Source: an uncultured Synechococcaceae cyanobacterium | GTDB taxonomy: Bacteria > Cyanobacteriota > Cyanobacteriia > PCC-6307 > Cyanobiaceae | DNA length: 21,910 nucleotides | Assembly: GCA_902538695.1 (NCBI GenBank) | Contig: CACBGC010000010.1 | Span: 1-21,910 of the forward strand | Reading direction: 5' to 3' | Part shown: in pieces, positions 1-7,805 of the stretch | Layout: the number at the start of each line of letters is the position of its first letter | Numbering within the stretch: the first letter of the stretch is position 1 | Translations under genes and position numbers: made by a program | Notes under the pieces: generated by a model | Told to the model about the DNA's origin: nothing | The model's database searches: none | Seen by the model: only the letters and a program-made list of their open reading frames with translations

Positions 1-353
1 TTGACTACTCTGTAATTAACAGAAATTGTTGGTTGAGTTTCTCTAATATCCCTTTGTGGCGGCATTTCAACGTTTGGTTCCATTTCTTCCTCATTTTTAT
101 TAGAAACAAAATCATCTTCCACATTTTCGAAAGATTTTTTTCTGAAACTAGTACTAGTAATTGTTGTATTTAATAAAGTGCTTACAATTAAACCAGAAAA
201 AAACGAAATACTGATTAACTTACCTATACTTACTTCTTGAAGGGTCCATTTAAAGTATCTAAATGAAGTCTTCTGATTGTTATTTGTATATAATAAAACT
301 TGAAAAATTATTATTAAAAAAAGAGTAAAAAGTAAATATTTTTTCTTAAACAT
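1..353 (-). CDS. LapA/DUF1049-like two-helix membrane protein (partial, C-terminus beyond window)
   Basis: An open frame runs from an ATG at 351-353 leftwards to the window edge with no stop, giving about 117 residues. The N-terminus is a membrane helix (about residues 4-21, LLFTLFLIIIFQVLLY). A short basic linker with FKWTLQEVSIGK follows, then a second hydrophobic stretch (about 43-63, LISISFFSGLIVSTLL). After that comes a hydrophilic, acidic cytoplasmic-type tail rich in Glu, Asn and Pro. Helix, about 20-residue loop, then a helix preceded by a V-x-x-G-x-L pattern is the layout of LapA-domain (DUF1049) proteins. I infer that family from layout only. It begins 64 bases beyond the stop of zam on the same strand. 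The function in picocyanobacteria is unknown to me. Confidence 0.6.
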   Translation of the reverse strand, partial: MFKKKYLLFTLFLIIIFQVLLYTNNNQKTSFRYFKWTLQEVSIGKLISISFFSGLIVSTLLNTTITSTSFRKKSFENVEDDFVSNKNEEEMEPNVEMPPQRDIRETQPTISVNYRVV

Positions 354-417
354 AATTATAAAAAGTTAACTAAATTTTTTGGTTAATATTTCCATAATAT
401 ATTTTGTAAAAATTTAT

Positions 418-2640
418 TTATGTTAATTCTAAATCAATCTGATATTTAAGGATATCGACTTTTATTATTTTTACTTCTATTGGATCTCCAACTTTATATG
501 ATTTTTTAGATTTTCTTCCAATTAATAGATTTTGCCTTGACCTGTATTCATACCAATCATTATTAAGAGTGCTTACGTGTACTAAACCCTCTACATTTAG
601 TTCTGATATCTCAACAAAGAAACCATATGTTTGCACTGATAAAATAAATCCACTATAAATATTACCTAGTAATTTTTCTGCTTTTCTTACTTTTTTTATA
701 TTTATCATATTAGATTTATATTGGTTAACTTTGTACTTGGATTCATTAAGTTTATCTATCACAAACTTGTTAAATAATATTTCTAGATTTTTTGAAATTG
801 ATGAATTAAATATATCCCAATTTACTAGGTCTAATGAATTACTTTCCGATATATTGATTGTATCAATATTATTTTTCTTTGATTTTTTACCATTTGTTAT
901 CATATTAAAAATACAGTACTGGTTAATAAGATTAGTAAAGTCATATCCAGGAATTGTCCATGGTGAAATAAATAATTTTTCTGATTCATCATTATCAGGA
1001 TCTTTAGATATCAACCTTATTTCATTGTCCTTAAATTCATTAATTAGAAGTTTATGTAAGATTCTTTTTTTATTATCATCACCACATAATTTAATTACTT
1101 GACTAAATGTCAAATTGCCATCTTCATTAAGCTCTATATCGTTATCAATAAATTCTGAATATTTGATGATTTCATTTGCGTTAACATAATCTATTCCATT
1201 TGAGAGATGTCCGGCGCTTTTTAAGCCATATTGATTCGAATGTTTGAACCATATTAAATTAGCTTCATATAATATTGGTGAAAGGTAAGTTTGGCAATCT
1301 TCTTTATTTAATGATTCAAAATATCCTTTTGAATATTCAGCAGGATTGTGAATAAAAAATTCTTCAAGTGATTCAATTTTATTAAGTGGTGCAGGAATCT
1401 CAACCTTACCCTCCAAAAGATGTTTTTGTCTGAATGAACATGAAATTTCAAGTATTTTGTCTAAATCGTCGATATATTCCTTCAAAGGTTTTAATACCCG
1501 AGAGGTTATCCTTGATTTGCTTTTTCTAGATAGAAGCGCTTCAGTATGATCACTTCCAACATTAAGTGTGCATTTTACTAAAGTAAGATGAAATGACCAA
1601 TCAATTATTTCATTATCACCATTTAAATGCACACAGAGGCTTATCGCTTCATTCTTTTCACCAACTTTAAATTCAGAATCATTTCTTATGGCTTCACTAA
1701 GGTAGTTTTGCCAATCATTTAATAAGGGTAATGATTCAAATCCTTTAAATAATATTTCTAGAGATTTTTTACTATTTAGGTCTACTCTTTCTGCAAGGTT
1801 ATTTGTATGTATCCATAATTTAGTACTTTTATTTTTCCCCTGATCTATTTGAATCATTGGGAGCATTGGAGAATTATTAGAATTCCAACTTTTGAACAAA
1901 TAAGAGTTTTTATCTGTAAGGTCTATCCTCTCCCTTTGTTCTATTTTTTTTGATTCAATATTATTTAAATTATATGAATTAACGATATTGCTTTTTGATA
2001 AAACAAAGTCTGTATCATAGTCTTCGTTATTGTTTAGTTTTAGTTCTTGTATTACATGACCTAGTCCTTCTTCTTGACCTATGGGGAATCTATCAATCTC
2101 AACTTTTACTATATTCTTATTGTCTGGATTGAAAGTGTATTTTTTATTCTCTATTGGAAGTTTAATTTTAGAAAGGATCCTATCGTCTATTGGGATTGCA
2201 TATACATCATTGTTTATTATTTCTACTTTAGAAAGAAGTATTTGATTTGATCTTTCAAGAATACAATCAACTATTCCTTCAGGTGATCTTCTTCTATATC
2301 CCTCTTTTATTATCCTTACTAAAACTTTATCTCCATTCCATGCATAGTTAAGTAGATTTTCTTTAATGTAGATATCTTCTTTGTCTTTTCCTCTTACAGC
2401 AAAGCAATAGCCTTTGCTACTACATCTTATTTTGGCGACAAGATGATCATTATCCTTTATGCAAGTATATTCATCATTTTCATTTTTATTAATTATTTCA
2501 AGTTTTTCTAGAGCTGTTAAAGCAATATCTAATTTATCCTTATCAGATTTCTTTGTAATTTTTAATAATCTGCATAATTTTTTATATTCTAATCCTTCTG
2601 ACTGATTAAGATTATCAATTATTGAAGATGATGTGAACAT
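418..2640 (-). CDS. zam: Zam-like RNase II/R-family protein, catalytic residues apparently lost
   Basis: This 740-residue protein has the architecture of an RNB-family exoribonuclease. A winged-helix-like N-terminus (about 1-60) is followed by a cold-shock/OB domain (about 68-140, containing GYCFAVRGK and NGDKVLVRI), a central RNB-like region (about 232-600) and a C-terminal S1 RNA-binding domain (about 659-740, GFFVEISELNVEGLVHVS). Cyanobacteria carry two RNB paralogues, one called Zam after an acetazolamide-resistance phenotype in Synechocystis, and the domain layout fits Zam. The lead-in RIDLT (238-242) is conserved. The following segment, where active enzymes have D-x(5)-D-x-D-D, reads FKSWNSNNSPMLPMIQID with no such cluster. 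The later TSPIRKYGD-type motif is SPWTIPGYDF and lacks the arginine. It is therefore probably a non-catalytic RNA-binding protein. It starts at an ATG; the UPF0016 pair ends 72 bases upstream on the same strand. Confidence 0.8.
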   Translation of the reverse strand: MFTSSSIIDNLNQSEGLEYKKLCRLLKITKKSDKDKLDIALTALEKLEIINKNENDEYTCIKDNDHLVAKIRCSSKGYCFAVRGKDKEDIYIKENLLNYAWNGDKVLVRIIKEGYRRRSPEGIVDCILERSNQILLSKVEIINNDVYAIPIDDRILSKIKLPIENKKYTFNPDNKNIVKVEIDRFPIGQEEGLGHVIQELKLNNNEDYDTDFVLSKSNIVNSYNLNNIESKKIEQRERIDLTDKNSYLFKSWNSNNSPMLPMIQIDQGKNKSTKLWIHTNNLAERVDLNSKKSLEILFKGFESLPLLNDWQNYLSEAIRNDSEFKVGEKNEAISLCVHLNGDNEIIDWSFHLTLVKCTLNVGSDHTEALLSRKSKSRITSRVLKPLKEYIDDLDKILEISCSFRQKHLLEGKVEIPAPLNKIESLEEFFIHNPAEYSKGYFESLNKEDCQTYLSPILYEANLIWFKHSNQYGLKSAGHLSNGIDYVNANEIIKYSEFIDNDIELNEDGNLTFSQVIKLCGDDNKKRILHKLLINEFKDNEIRLISKDPDNDESEKLFISPWTIPGYDFTNLINQYCIFNMITNGKKSKKNNIDTINISESNSLDLVNWDIFNSSISKNLEILFNKFVIDKLNESKYKVNQYKSNMINIKKVRKAEKLLGNIYSGFILSVQTYGFFVEISELNVEGLVHVSTLNNDWYEYRSRQNLLIGRKSKKSYKVGDPIEVKIIKVDILKYQIDLELT

Positions 2641-2712
2641 GATCTAAATGAAATTATTAATTAATTTAGGGGTATACACTTCATTATTACACCTTATTAT
2701 CCAAGCTTAAAA

Positions 2713-3024
2713 CTAATTATTTTCTTTCTCTTCTTTTTCTTCTTTTTCGATGGTGAAAGAGTTGATAAAAAGCCTTATACCAATGATGAAAAATGTAATG
2801 GACGCTATTGACTTAAGAACTACTTCGGGTAAAAAACTTGAAATAGAACCACCTGTTAAAGCTCCTAGTAAACTTGCAAAAACAAGTGCTGAAGAAGATC
2901 CTAAAAAAACTGCTAATGGTTTATTTGAAGTGCCACTTATAGTTAAAGTAGCTAGTTGAGTTTTGTCACCTAATTCAGCTATGAAAACGGTTAGAAATGT
3001 TGATAGTAATAAACTTAAAACCAT
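2713..3024 (-). CDS. Half-size TMEM165/GDT1 (UPF0016) cation transporter, second subunit
   Basis: This 103-residue, three-helix membrane protein carries the family signature E-L-G-D-K-T-Q at about residues 17-23 (FIAELGDKTQLATL). Members of TMEM165/GDT1/UPF0016 have two copies of E-x-G-D-[KR]-[TS] on six helices and move Mn2+ and/or Ca2+ (Mnx in Synechocystis). Here the protein is one half, and a homologous half is encoded immediately upstream. The ATG at 3022-3024 abuts the TAA of the upstream gene with no bases between, so translation is probably coupled and the active form is presumably a heterodimer. The C-terminus is a charged EKEEKEEKENN tail. Mn2+ export is inferred from the family; the substrate cannot be read from the sequence. 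Confidence 0.85.
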   Translation of the reverse strand: MVLSLLLSTFLTVFIAELGDKTQLATLTISGTSNKPLAVFLGSSSALVFASLLGALTGGSISSFLPEVVLKSIASITFFIIGIRLFINSFTIEKEEKEEKENN

Positions 3025-3351
3025 TTATAAATAATTTTTGAATGTTTCATAAGCTAAAAATATACTTATCAATATCATTAAAGTACCTGTAGATAAAGCA
3101 AATTTGCTAGGAGATATTTTTTTTGATACCCATTTGCCAATAAGAACTCCTACTATACTAGAGCTTATTAATGCTAGAGAACTTCCAAGAAAAACAACTA
3201 TTGGCCTACCCGATTCGGCAGAAAGCATTAATGTTGCTAACTGAGTTTTATCGCCAAGTTCAGCAATAAAAATTGTTGTAAAAGTCGTTATAAATATTGA
3301 AAAAAAACTTTTTTCTAGATTGTTTTCTTTTTTTTCTAATTTACTATTCAT
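3025..3351 (-). CDS. Half-size TMEM165/GDT1 (UPF0016) cation transporter, first subunit
   Basis: This 108-residue protein begins with a charged cytoplasmic leader (MNSKLEKKENN). Three hydrophobic helices follow, with the signature FIAELGDKTQLATLM at about residues 28-42. It is a clear paralogue of the downstream gene: both share TxFIAELGDKTQLATL and VFLGSSxAL. Together the two halves rebuild the six-helix, two-signature transporter of this family. The ATG lies inside the stop of the upstream CxxCxxCC gene (ATGA, 4-base overlap). Its own stop touches the next start. Three genes are thus translationally linked, which suggests a shared metal-related role. The family is known for Mn2+/Ca2+ transport, and in cyanobacteria for supplying or clearing Mn2+ around photosystem II; the role here is inferred. 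Confidence 0.85.
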   Translation of the reverse strand: MNSKLEKKENNLEKSFFSIFITTFTTIFIAELGDKTQLATLMLSAESGRPIVVFLGSSLALISSSIVGVLIGKWVSKKISPSKFALSTGTLMILISIFLAYETFKNYL

Positions 3352-3695
3352 TTTCCTGAAACAGCAATTCTAAACGATTTCATCTCTTTACTTTGGGATC
3401 CATAATTTGATGAAATATGTTGTTTGCAGCAATCTATCAAAAATTTATCACCAGATTTAAAATATCCTTTAAATGAAGTTGAAAATTCACTTACACGGCA
3501 AAAATGTGGTCTGGTTTCATAAATTAAGCATTTTTTATTTTCTCTGTCCAGGTTTTTACACCAACCGTCTTTAGATGTCATCGAATTTATCAAAACTATA
3601 TCTTCTTTGTTAAGTTTGTTAGCCAAATCGCTTCTTTCGTTCAAGTCGAATTTACAACAAGCTCCACAATTTTCTATACATGTCCATGATTTCAT
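3348..3695 (-). CDS. YkgJ-type CxxCxxCC cluster protein (zinc/iron-chelating family)
   Basis: This 115-residue soluble protein is rich in cysteine. An N-terminal CIENCGACCKF (residues 6-16) is followed by spaced cysteines in GWCKNL, KKCLIY, HFCRV and IDCCKQH, and the typical ETRPHFCRV block. This is the pattern of the UPF0153/YkgJ family (Pfam CxxCxxCC), thought to bind zinc or an Fe-S cluster; the biochemical activity is not established. It is first in a coupled set with the two UPF0016 transporter halves: its TGA overlaps the next ATG by four bases. A metal-handling link is plausible from the neighbours but is inference. The upstream gap to divergent psb30 is about 80 bases and should hold both promoters. 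Confidence 0.85.
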   Translation of the reverse strand: MKSWTCIENCGACCKFDLNERSDLANKLNKEDIVLINSMTSKDGWCKNLDRENKKCLIYETRPHFCRVSEFSTSFKGYFKSGDKFLIDCCKQHISSNYGSQSKEMKSFRIAVSGK

Positions 3696-3777
3696 AATTT
3701 AATTCAATCTTGTAACGTATCAGTACAGTTTCATCATTTATTTGTAAAAATAGTATCACAAAACATATTCATTAATC

Positions 3778-3855
3778 ATGGCAACACTTATTCCTTTGGC
3801 TGTAGTTGCGTTAGCAGGACCAGCAATAATTGCTCTTGTTTTTTATCGTAAATAA
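3778..3855 (+). CDS. psb30: Photosystem II small subunit Psb30 (Ycf12), probable
   Basis: This 25-residue ORF starts at the ATG at 3778-3780 and ends in TAA. The product is one membrane helix: a short N-terminus (MATLIPLAVV), then LAGPAIIALVF, ending YRK. The C-terminal pattern [LI]-x-G-P-x-[IV]-I-x-[LF]-L-x-x-[KR] matches my recollection of Psb30/Ycf12, a peripheral one-helix subunit of the photosystem II core. It is shorter than the roughly 33-46 residues seen elsewhere and lacks the terminal GNL. It sits divergent from the CxxCxxCC gene and just upstream of the CbbY-like gene. Other one-helix photosystem or cytochrome peptides were considered and fit less well. I am confident it is a gene and moderately confident of the name. 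Confidence 0.7.
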   Translation: MATLIPLAVVALAGPAIIALVFYRK

Positions 3856-3870
3856 AAGAAATTCTTTTTG

Positions 3871-4632
3871 GTGACTTATCTGGAGGGTGTTTATTGGGAT
3901 TTAGATGGGACCATTGCGAATACAGAATTAGAGGCCCATTTACCTGCTTTTAATAACGCTTTTCATGACCTTGGCATTGATTGGAATTGGGATACTAATA
4001 CATACATAAAACTTCTTAAGATAAATGGGGGCAAAAATAGAATTGCTTATTACGCTAAATATACTAATGATAATTTCTCAGAAGATTTAATTCTCAAAAT
4101 TCATGAAACAAAGCAGTTTCATTATTTAGAAATTATAAAAAAAAATTGTGTTAGTTTGAAAACTGGTGTTTTTAGATTAATAAATGAATTACATAGAAAA
4201 AAAGTAAGACAATTTATTGTTACTTCAAGTTCAAGAATTCAAGCTAATCTTCTTGTTGATTATCTTTTTAATGGCTTGAACCCTTTTGAGTTCATTATTT
4301 CAAGCGAAGACGTTGAATTAAAGAAACCAAATCCATTACCATATTTAAAAGCTGTCCAACTAAGTGGTATAAACAAAAACAACTCAATTGTTTTTGAAGA
4401 CTCCAATCCAGGATTGAAATCTTCCTTGGCAGCTAACTTGCCAACAATTTTTGTTCCTTCAAATATCCCAATTGTTCTTGAGGAAAATATTAAATTAGAT
4501 TGTATTTTAGACAGTCTTGGTGATCAGAATAATGTGGCAAATGTAATCAAAGGCCCTAAACTAAAAAAATCATACATTGACTATAACTTTCTAAGTGATT
4601 ATTTAGTGTCTTTTAGTAATGCAAAAAACTAA
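3871..4632 (+). CDS. CbbY-like HAD-superfamily hydrolase
   Basis: This HAD phosphatase has about 253 residues. Motif I is YWDLDGTIANTE near the N-terminus, with the nucleophile Asp and the general-acid Asp two residues on. A helical cap follows (about 20-90). Motif II is the Ser in IVTSSSR, the motif III lysine lies in KKPNPLPY, and motif IV is FEDSNPGLKSSLAA. This is the beta-phosphoglucomutase/CbbY branch. In photosynthetic bacteria CbbY-type enzymes are associated with removing sugar bisphosphate by-products that inhibit RuBisCO; the substrate here is not shown. A GTG at 3871 is chosen as start; a TTG one codon upstream (3868) is equally in frame. It overlaps ycf20 by 14 bases, so the two are co-translated. 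Confidence 0.85.
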   Translation: MTYLEGVYWDLDGTIANTELEAHLPAFNNAFHDLGIDWNWDTNTYIKLLKINGGKNRIAYYAKYTNDNFSEDLILKIHETKQFHYLEIIKKNCVSLKTGVFRLINELHRKKVRQFIVTSSSRIQANLLVDYLFNGLNPFEFIISSEDVELKKPNPLPYLKAVQLSGINKNNSIVFEDSNPGLKSSLAANLPTIFVPSNIPIVLEENIKLDCILDSLGDQNNVANVIKGPKLKKSYIDYNFLSDYLVSFSNAKN

Positions 4633-4945
4633 TTTTTCAAGAATTACCTACCAGTTAAATAATTTATTTTTTGGTTTTCTAAGTGATACTTGGAGAACAA
4701 AATCTATTGGTCTAATTTCTGTTTTGATAGGTTATTTTTTGTTCGCAAATTTTATTACAAAATTTATATCTGAAGGTAAAAATGAGTTAATAATGGTCCC
4801 AATAATCATTATTTTTATTGAAATAATTATAAGAATTAAACCTGCCGCAAGTTCAAAGTTTTATTATCTATGGACCGTGGTTGATAAATTAAGAATTGGT
4901 GCAATTTATGCCGTTATACTTGAAGCATTTAAATTAGGATCTTAA
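4619..4945 (+). CDS. ycf20: Ycf20 (DUF565) membrane protein
   Basis: This 108-residue protein has two or three hydrophobic segments (about 29-50, 56-73 and a weaker one near 92-105). It shows the features of DUF565/Ycf20: an N-terminal amphipathic part ending in DTWRTKSIGLISVLIGYFL, a central membrane helix, and the C-terminal signature DKLRIGAIYAVILEAFKLGS. Ycf20 is conserved in cyanobacteria and plastids. In algae and plants it has been linked to thermal dissipation of excess light, but its biochemical role is unknown. The ATG lies 14 bases inside the end of the CbbY-like gene, suggesting co-expression. The next gene, rpmF, is convergent, with its stop 3 bases beyond this one. Confidence 0.85.
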   Translation: MQKTNFSRITYQLNNLFFGFLSDTWRTKSIGLISVLIGYFLFANFITKFISEGKNELIMVPIIIIFIEIIIRIKPAASSKFYYLWTVVDKLRIGAIYAVILEAFKLGS

Positions 4946-4948
4946 AAG

Positions 4949-5119
4949 CTACTCTTCTTCTTCTTCCTCAATAGGATAAACAAATCCTTGAGCTTTCCCA
5001 GTTAAAACTGATTTACCTAAAGATATAGCTTTTTGAGCTGCTATTGCTGCTTTTCCTTTCCAAACAGCATGCCTTTGGTTCCTTTTGCTCTTTGATTTTT
5101 TCTTCTTTGGTACAGCCAT
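4949..5119 (-). CDS. rpmF: 50S ribosomal protein L32
   Basis: This 56-residue basic protein starts MAVPKKKKSKSKRNQRHAVW, which is the diagnostic L32 N-terminus. It continues KGKAAIAAQKAISLGKSVLTG and ends in an acidic run of glutamates. The CPxC/C zinc ribbon of some L32 proteins is absent, as is usual in cyanobacteria. The start is the ATG at 5117-5119 and the stop is TAG at 4949-4951, only three bases from the convergent ycf20 stop. It is divergent from the FtsH-like gene, whose start lies about 130 bases away. Confidence 0.95.
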   Translation of the reverse strand: MAVPKKKKSKSKRNQRHAVWKGKAAIAAQKAISLGKSVLTGKAQGFVYPIEEEEEE

Positions 5120-5250
5120 TCTTTTTATTTATTTCCATATAATAATATAACCTTTAACTGGTTATCTCCAAAACTTTTAAGTATATTTTGTTTATATACG
5201 TCAATTTTTTAAATAAGCATATATGCTTTATTAATCACTTATAAAGATTA

Positions 5251-7005
5251 GTGTTTAGATCAAAATTCTCATATTCAGATTCTAAATCAAGTTATTCTGA
5301 TCTTCTAGAAGATATAGAGACCGGGAAAATAGAATCAATATTTTTCTATCCAAGGCAGAGAGAAATTGATGTTCTGTATAAAAATGGAGATAAATTTAAA
5401 ATACCTATCCTTTACAACGATCAATTAATCCTTGAAAAGGCTACTGAAAATAAGGTAGATCTAACTATTAACAATAGTAGAAAAGAAGCCTCAGCTGCTA
5501 ATTCATTCGCTTCAATAAGTCTTTTCTTAATTTTCATATTAGCTATAGTCTTAATCTTGAGGAGTACATCAAAATTGGCCTCCAGAGCTTTTGGTTTTAC
5601 CAAAAATCAATCTAAATTTGTAACTATTGATGATGTAGAAACGAGATTCGATGATGTAGCTGGCGTCCCTGAAGCCGCAGAGGAATTAAAAGAGGTAATA
5701 ACATTTTTGAAAGAACCAAAGAAATTTGAAAATCTTGGAGCGAAAGTTCCTAAGGGAGTTCTTCTAATAGGGCCACCAGGGACAGGAAAAACATTATTAG
5801 CTAAAGCAATTGCTGGTGAATCAGGAGTACCTTTTCTCTCAATATCGGCTTCAGAGTTTGTAGAACTTTTTGTTGGTGTTGGAGCAAGCCGAGTTCGTGA
5901 TCTGTTCTCTAAGGCTAAGGAAAAATCTCCTTGTATAATTTTTATTGATGAAATTGATTCCATTGGTAGGCAAAGAGGGTCTGGGATCGGAGGTGGAAAT
6001 GATGAAAGAGAACAAACCCTTAATCAGCTTCTAACTGAATTAGATGGTTTTGCTGATAATTCTGGGATTATTGTTTTAGCAGCAACAAATAGACCTGATA
6101 TTTTGGATGCAGCATTATTAAGACCAGGTAGATTTGATAGGAAAATTGAAGTAATGCTTCCAGATTTAGATGGAAGAAAAAAAATTCTTTCAGTCCACTC
6201 ACTTTCCAAACCACTTTCAAGCGAGGTTGACTTAGGATATTGGGCTTCTAGAACAGCCGGATTTTCGGGAGCAGATCTTGCAAACTTGATGAACGAGAGT
6301 GCTATTCACTGTGCAAGAGACGAATCTAAATTAATCAATGATCTTCATATAGAAAATGCTCTTGATAAAGTTACCATTGGCCTGAGAAGCTCATTAATAA
6401 CTTCTCCTAATATGAAAAAAATTATTGCTTACAACGAAGTAGGTAGAGCAATTGTATCTGCTGTGAGAAATGGAATTGAATCAGTTGATAAAATTACGAT
6501 TTTACCTAGATCTGGATCTATAGGAGGATATACAAAAATATGCCCTGACGAAGATGTAATTTCTAGTGGATTGATTTCAAAAAAATTATTATTTTCAAAA
6601 ATTGAAATTGCTTTAGCTGGAAGAGCAGCAGAAACGATAGTTTTTGGTGAAGGTGAAATTACACAATGCGCCATAAATGACATCTCTTATGCGACAAATA
6701 TCGTAAGGGAAATGGTTACAAAATATGGATTTTCAATTATTGGTCCAATTTCAATGGATTCTGATAATAATGAAATGTATTTAGGAGATGGATTATTTAG
6801 AAGAAAGCCTCTCATAGCAGAAAATACCAGTTCTAGAATAGATAATGAAATCATAAATATTTCTAAAATTTCATTAAATAATTCAATTAAAATATTGAAA
6901 AAAAATAGAGTCTTACTGGATAAATTAGTTGATATACTTTTAAATCAAGAAACTATAGATAAAAAAGTTTTTAAATTAACAACTTCTAAATTGTTGAAAG
7001 TTTGA
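5251..7005 (+). CDS. FtsH-like AAA protein with destroyed zinc-protease motif (FtsHi-type)
   Basis: This 584-residue FtsH homologue is only partly canonical. The AAA ATPase domain (about 130-380) looks intact: Walker A GPPGTGKT (174-181), pore loop FVGVG (207-211), Walker B IIFIDEID (229-236) and second region of homology AATNRPDILDAALLRPGRFD (277-296). In the peptidase domain the zinc motif HExGH is replaced by NEVGR (395-399, bases 6433-6447), so both histidine ligands are lost. The distal aspartate ligand is still present (AINDISYAT, D477). Only one clear membrane helix is seen (about 83-104). A stop codon lies two codons before the GTG at 5251, so the usual first helix of FtsH is missing. 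It is most likely an ATP-driven membrane unfoldase, chaperone or partner of active FtsH subunits, comparable to plant FtsHi proteins. That role is inference. The next gene follows by 32 bases. Confidence 0.88.
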   Translation: MFRSKFSYSDSKSSYSDLLEDIETGKIESIFFYPRQREIDVLYKNGDKFKIPILYNDQLILEKATENKVDLTINNSRKEASAANSFASISLFLIFILAIVLILRSTSKLASRAFGFTKNQSKFVTIDDVETRFDDVAGVPEAAEELKEVITFLKEPKKFENLGAKVPKGVLLIGPPGTGKTLLAKAIAGESGVPFLSISASEFVELFVGVGASRVRDLFSKAKEKSPCIIFIDEIDSIGRQRGSGIGGGNDEREQTLNQLLTELDGFADNSGIIVLAATNRPDILDAALLRPGRFDRKIEVMLPDLDGRKKILSVHSLSKPLSSEVDLGYWASRTAGFSGADLANLMNESAIHCARDESKLINDLHIENALDKVTIGLRSSLITSPNMKKIIAYNEVGRAIVSAVRNGIESVDKITILPRSGSIGGYTKICPDEDVISSGLISKKLLFSKIEIALAGRAAETIVFGEGEITQCAINDISYATNIVREMVTKYGFSIIGPISMDSDNNEMYLGDGLFRRKPLIAENTSSRIDNEIINISKISLNNSIKILKKNRVLLDKLVDILLNQETIDKKVFKLTTSKLLKV

Positions 7006-7037
7006 TTTAATTGCTTTAAATTAAAAAAAATATTTCC

Positions 7038-7790
7038 TTGATAATTAAAAACAATACAACGAAGTTATTAGTTACACTTTCATTTTTACTTATTCTTCCA
7101 TTTGTACAAAAACAATGGTTTAATTTGTATTCACTCAATATTAATGATATTTCCTTTTATTTAATCCTTTACTATTTGAGCGGAGCAATATGTCCATCTT
7201 TGGTGTATTTAAACTCTTTAAAAAACTATACAGATTATAGTTTTACTAAGGATAAAATCCATAGTAAAAAAATAATTAAAGGAAAAAGATTATTATTCTT
7301 AGTAGCAATAAATTTAATATTTCTCTCTTTCTTAATAGCTGATTATATATATATAAATTTTGATCTTATAGTTAATTTATTTCTTGAAGGAATTAATGTC
7401 CCAAAACCGGATATTCCACAGTTATGTTTTTTCATATTTTTAATTTCTATCCTATTAATTTTTAAGAAATCTAGGTTTCTTTTAAAAAAAATAATATTGG
7501 TAAATTTTATTTTGATTTCTCTCTATCTTTGGCATCTTCAAATTATCAATATTAGCGTTGATGATCAGTTTCATATTTATAGATATTTTGGTTTAAATGA
7601 CCTAAATTTAATTAATCTTTTTATCCTAGTCACAATAGAAATTTCTTTTTATACGTGGTCTTTTTTATCATATAAGACTAATTTGAGCGATTGGATCGTG
7701 CCAAAACCTCAAAAAGGGGATGTTATCCCCTTTTTGAATATATTTATTTTTTATTTTTTTATAATTATTTACTACTCATTACTTACTTAA
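7038..7790 (+). CDS. Unrecognised polytopic membrane protein
   Basis: This 250-residue, very hydrophobic protein has about seven predicted membrane segments (roughly 8-26, 38-58, 84-104, 128-144, 150-168, 188-208 and 230-248). Soluble loops are short and basic (for example KDKIHSKKIIKGKR). I do not recognise a family or catalytic motif. A PQKGDVIPFLN stretch before the last helix is encoded by a perfect DNA inverted repeat (7709-7737). The only initiation codon at the front of the frame is TTG at 7038, and no internal methionine occurs, so the start rests on that codon. It lies 32 bases after the FtsH-like gene on the same strand and is probably co-transcribed with it. It ends 15 bases from the convergent peroxiredoxin stop. 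Confidence 0.75.
   Translation: MIIKNNTTKLLVTLSFLLILPFVQKQWFNLYSLNINDISFYLILYYLSGAICPSLVYLNSLKNYTDYSFTKDKIHSKKIIKGKRLLFLVAINLIFLSFLIADYIYINFDLIVNLFLEGINVPKPDIPQLCFFIFLISILLIFKKSRFLLKKIILVNFILISLYLWHLQIINISVDDQFHIYRYFGLNDLNLINLFILVTIEISFYTWSFLSYKTNLSDWIVPKPQKGDVIPFLNIFIFYFFIIIYYSLLT
7709..7737. terminator. Perfect 12-bp hairpin, possible bidirectional terminator inside a gene end
   Basis: The arms TCAAAAAGGGGA (7709-7720) and TCCCCTTTTTGA (7726-7737) are exact reverse complements around a five-base loop, TGTTA. The stem is G+C at its loop end and A/T at its base. A-tract, GC stem and T-tract together give a terminator-like shape on both strands. It lies inside the last 80 bases of the plus-strand membrane protein gene and about 70 bases past the stop of the minus-strand peroxiredoxin gene. 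The most natural reading is a terminator for the peroxiredoxin transcript embedded in the convergent neighbour. Confidence 0.55.
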
Positions 7791-7805
7791 ATGTTTCTAA
7801 TTCTC

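Noticed and set aside
731..1102. Plus-strand 123-codon open frame
   Set aside because: It lies entirely antisense to the zam gene; the product is Leu/Ser/Ile-rich low-complexity sequence typical of a shadow frame.
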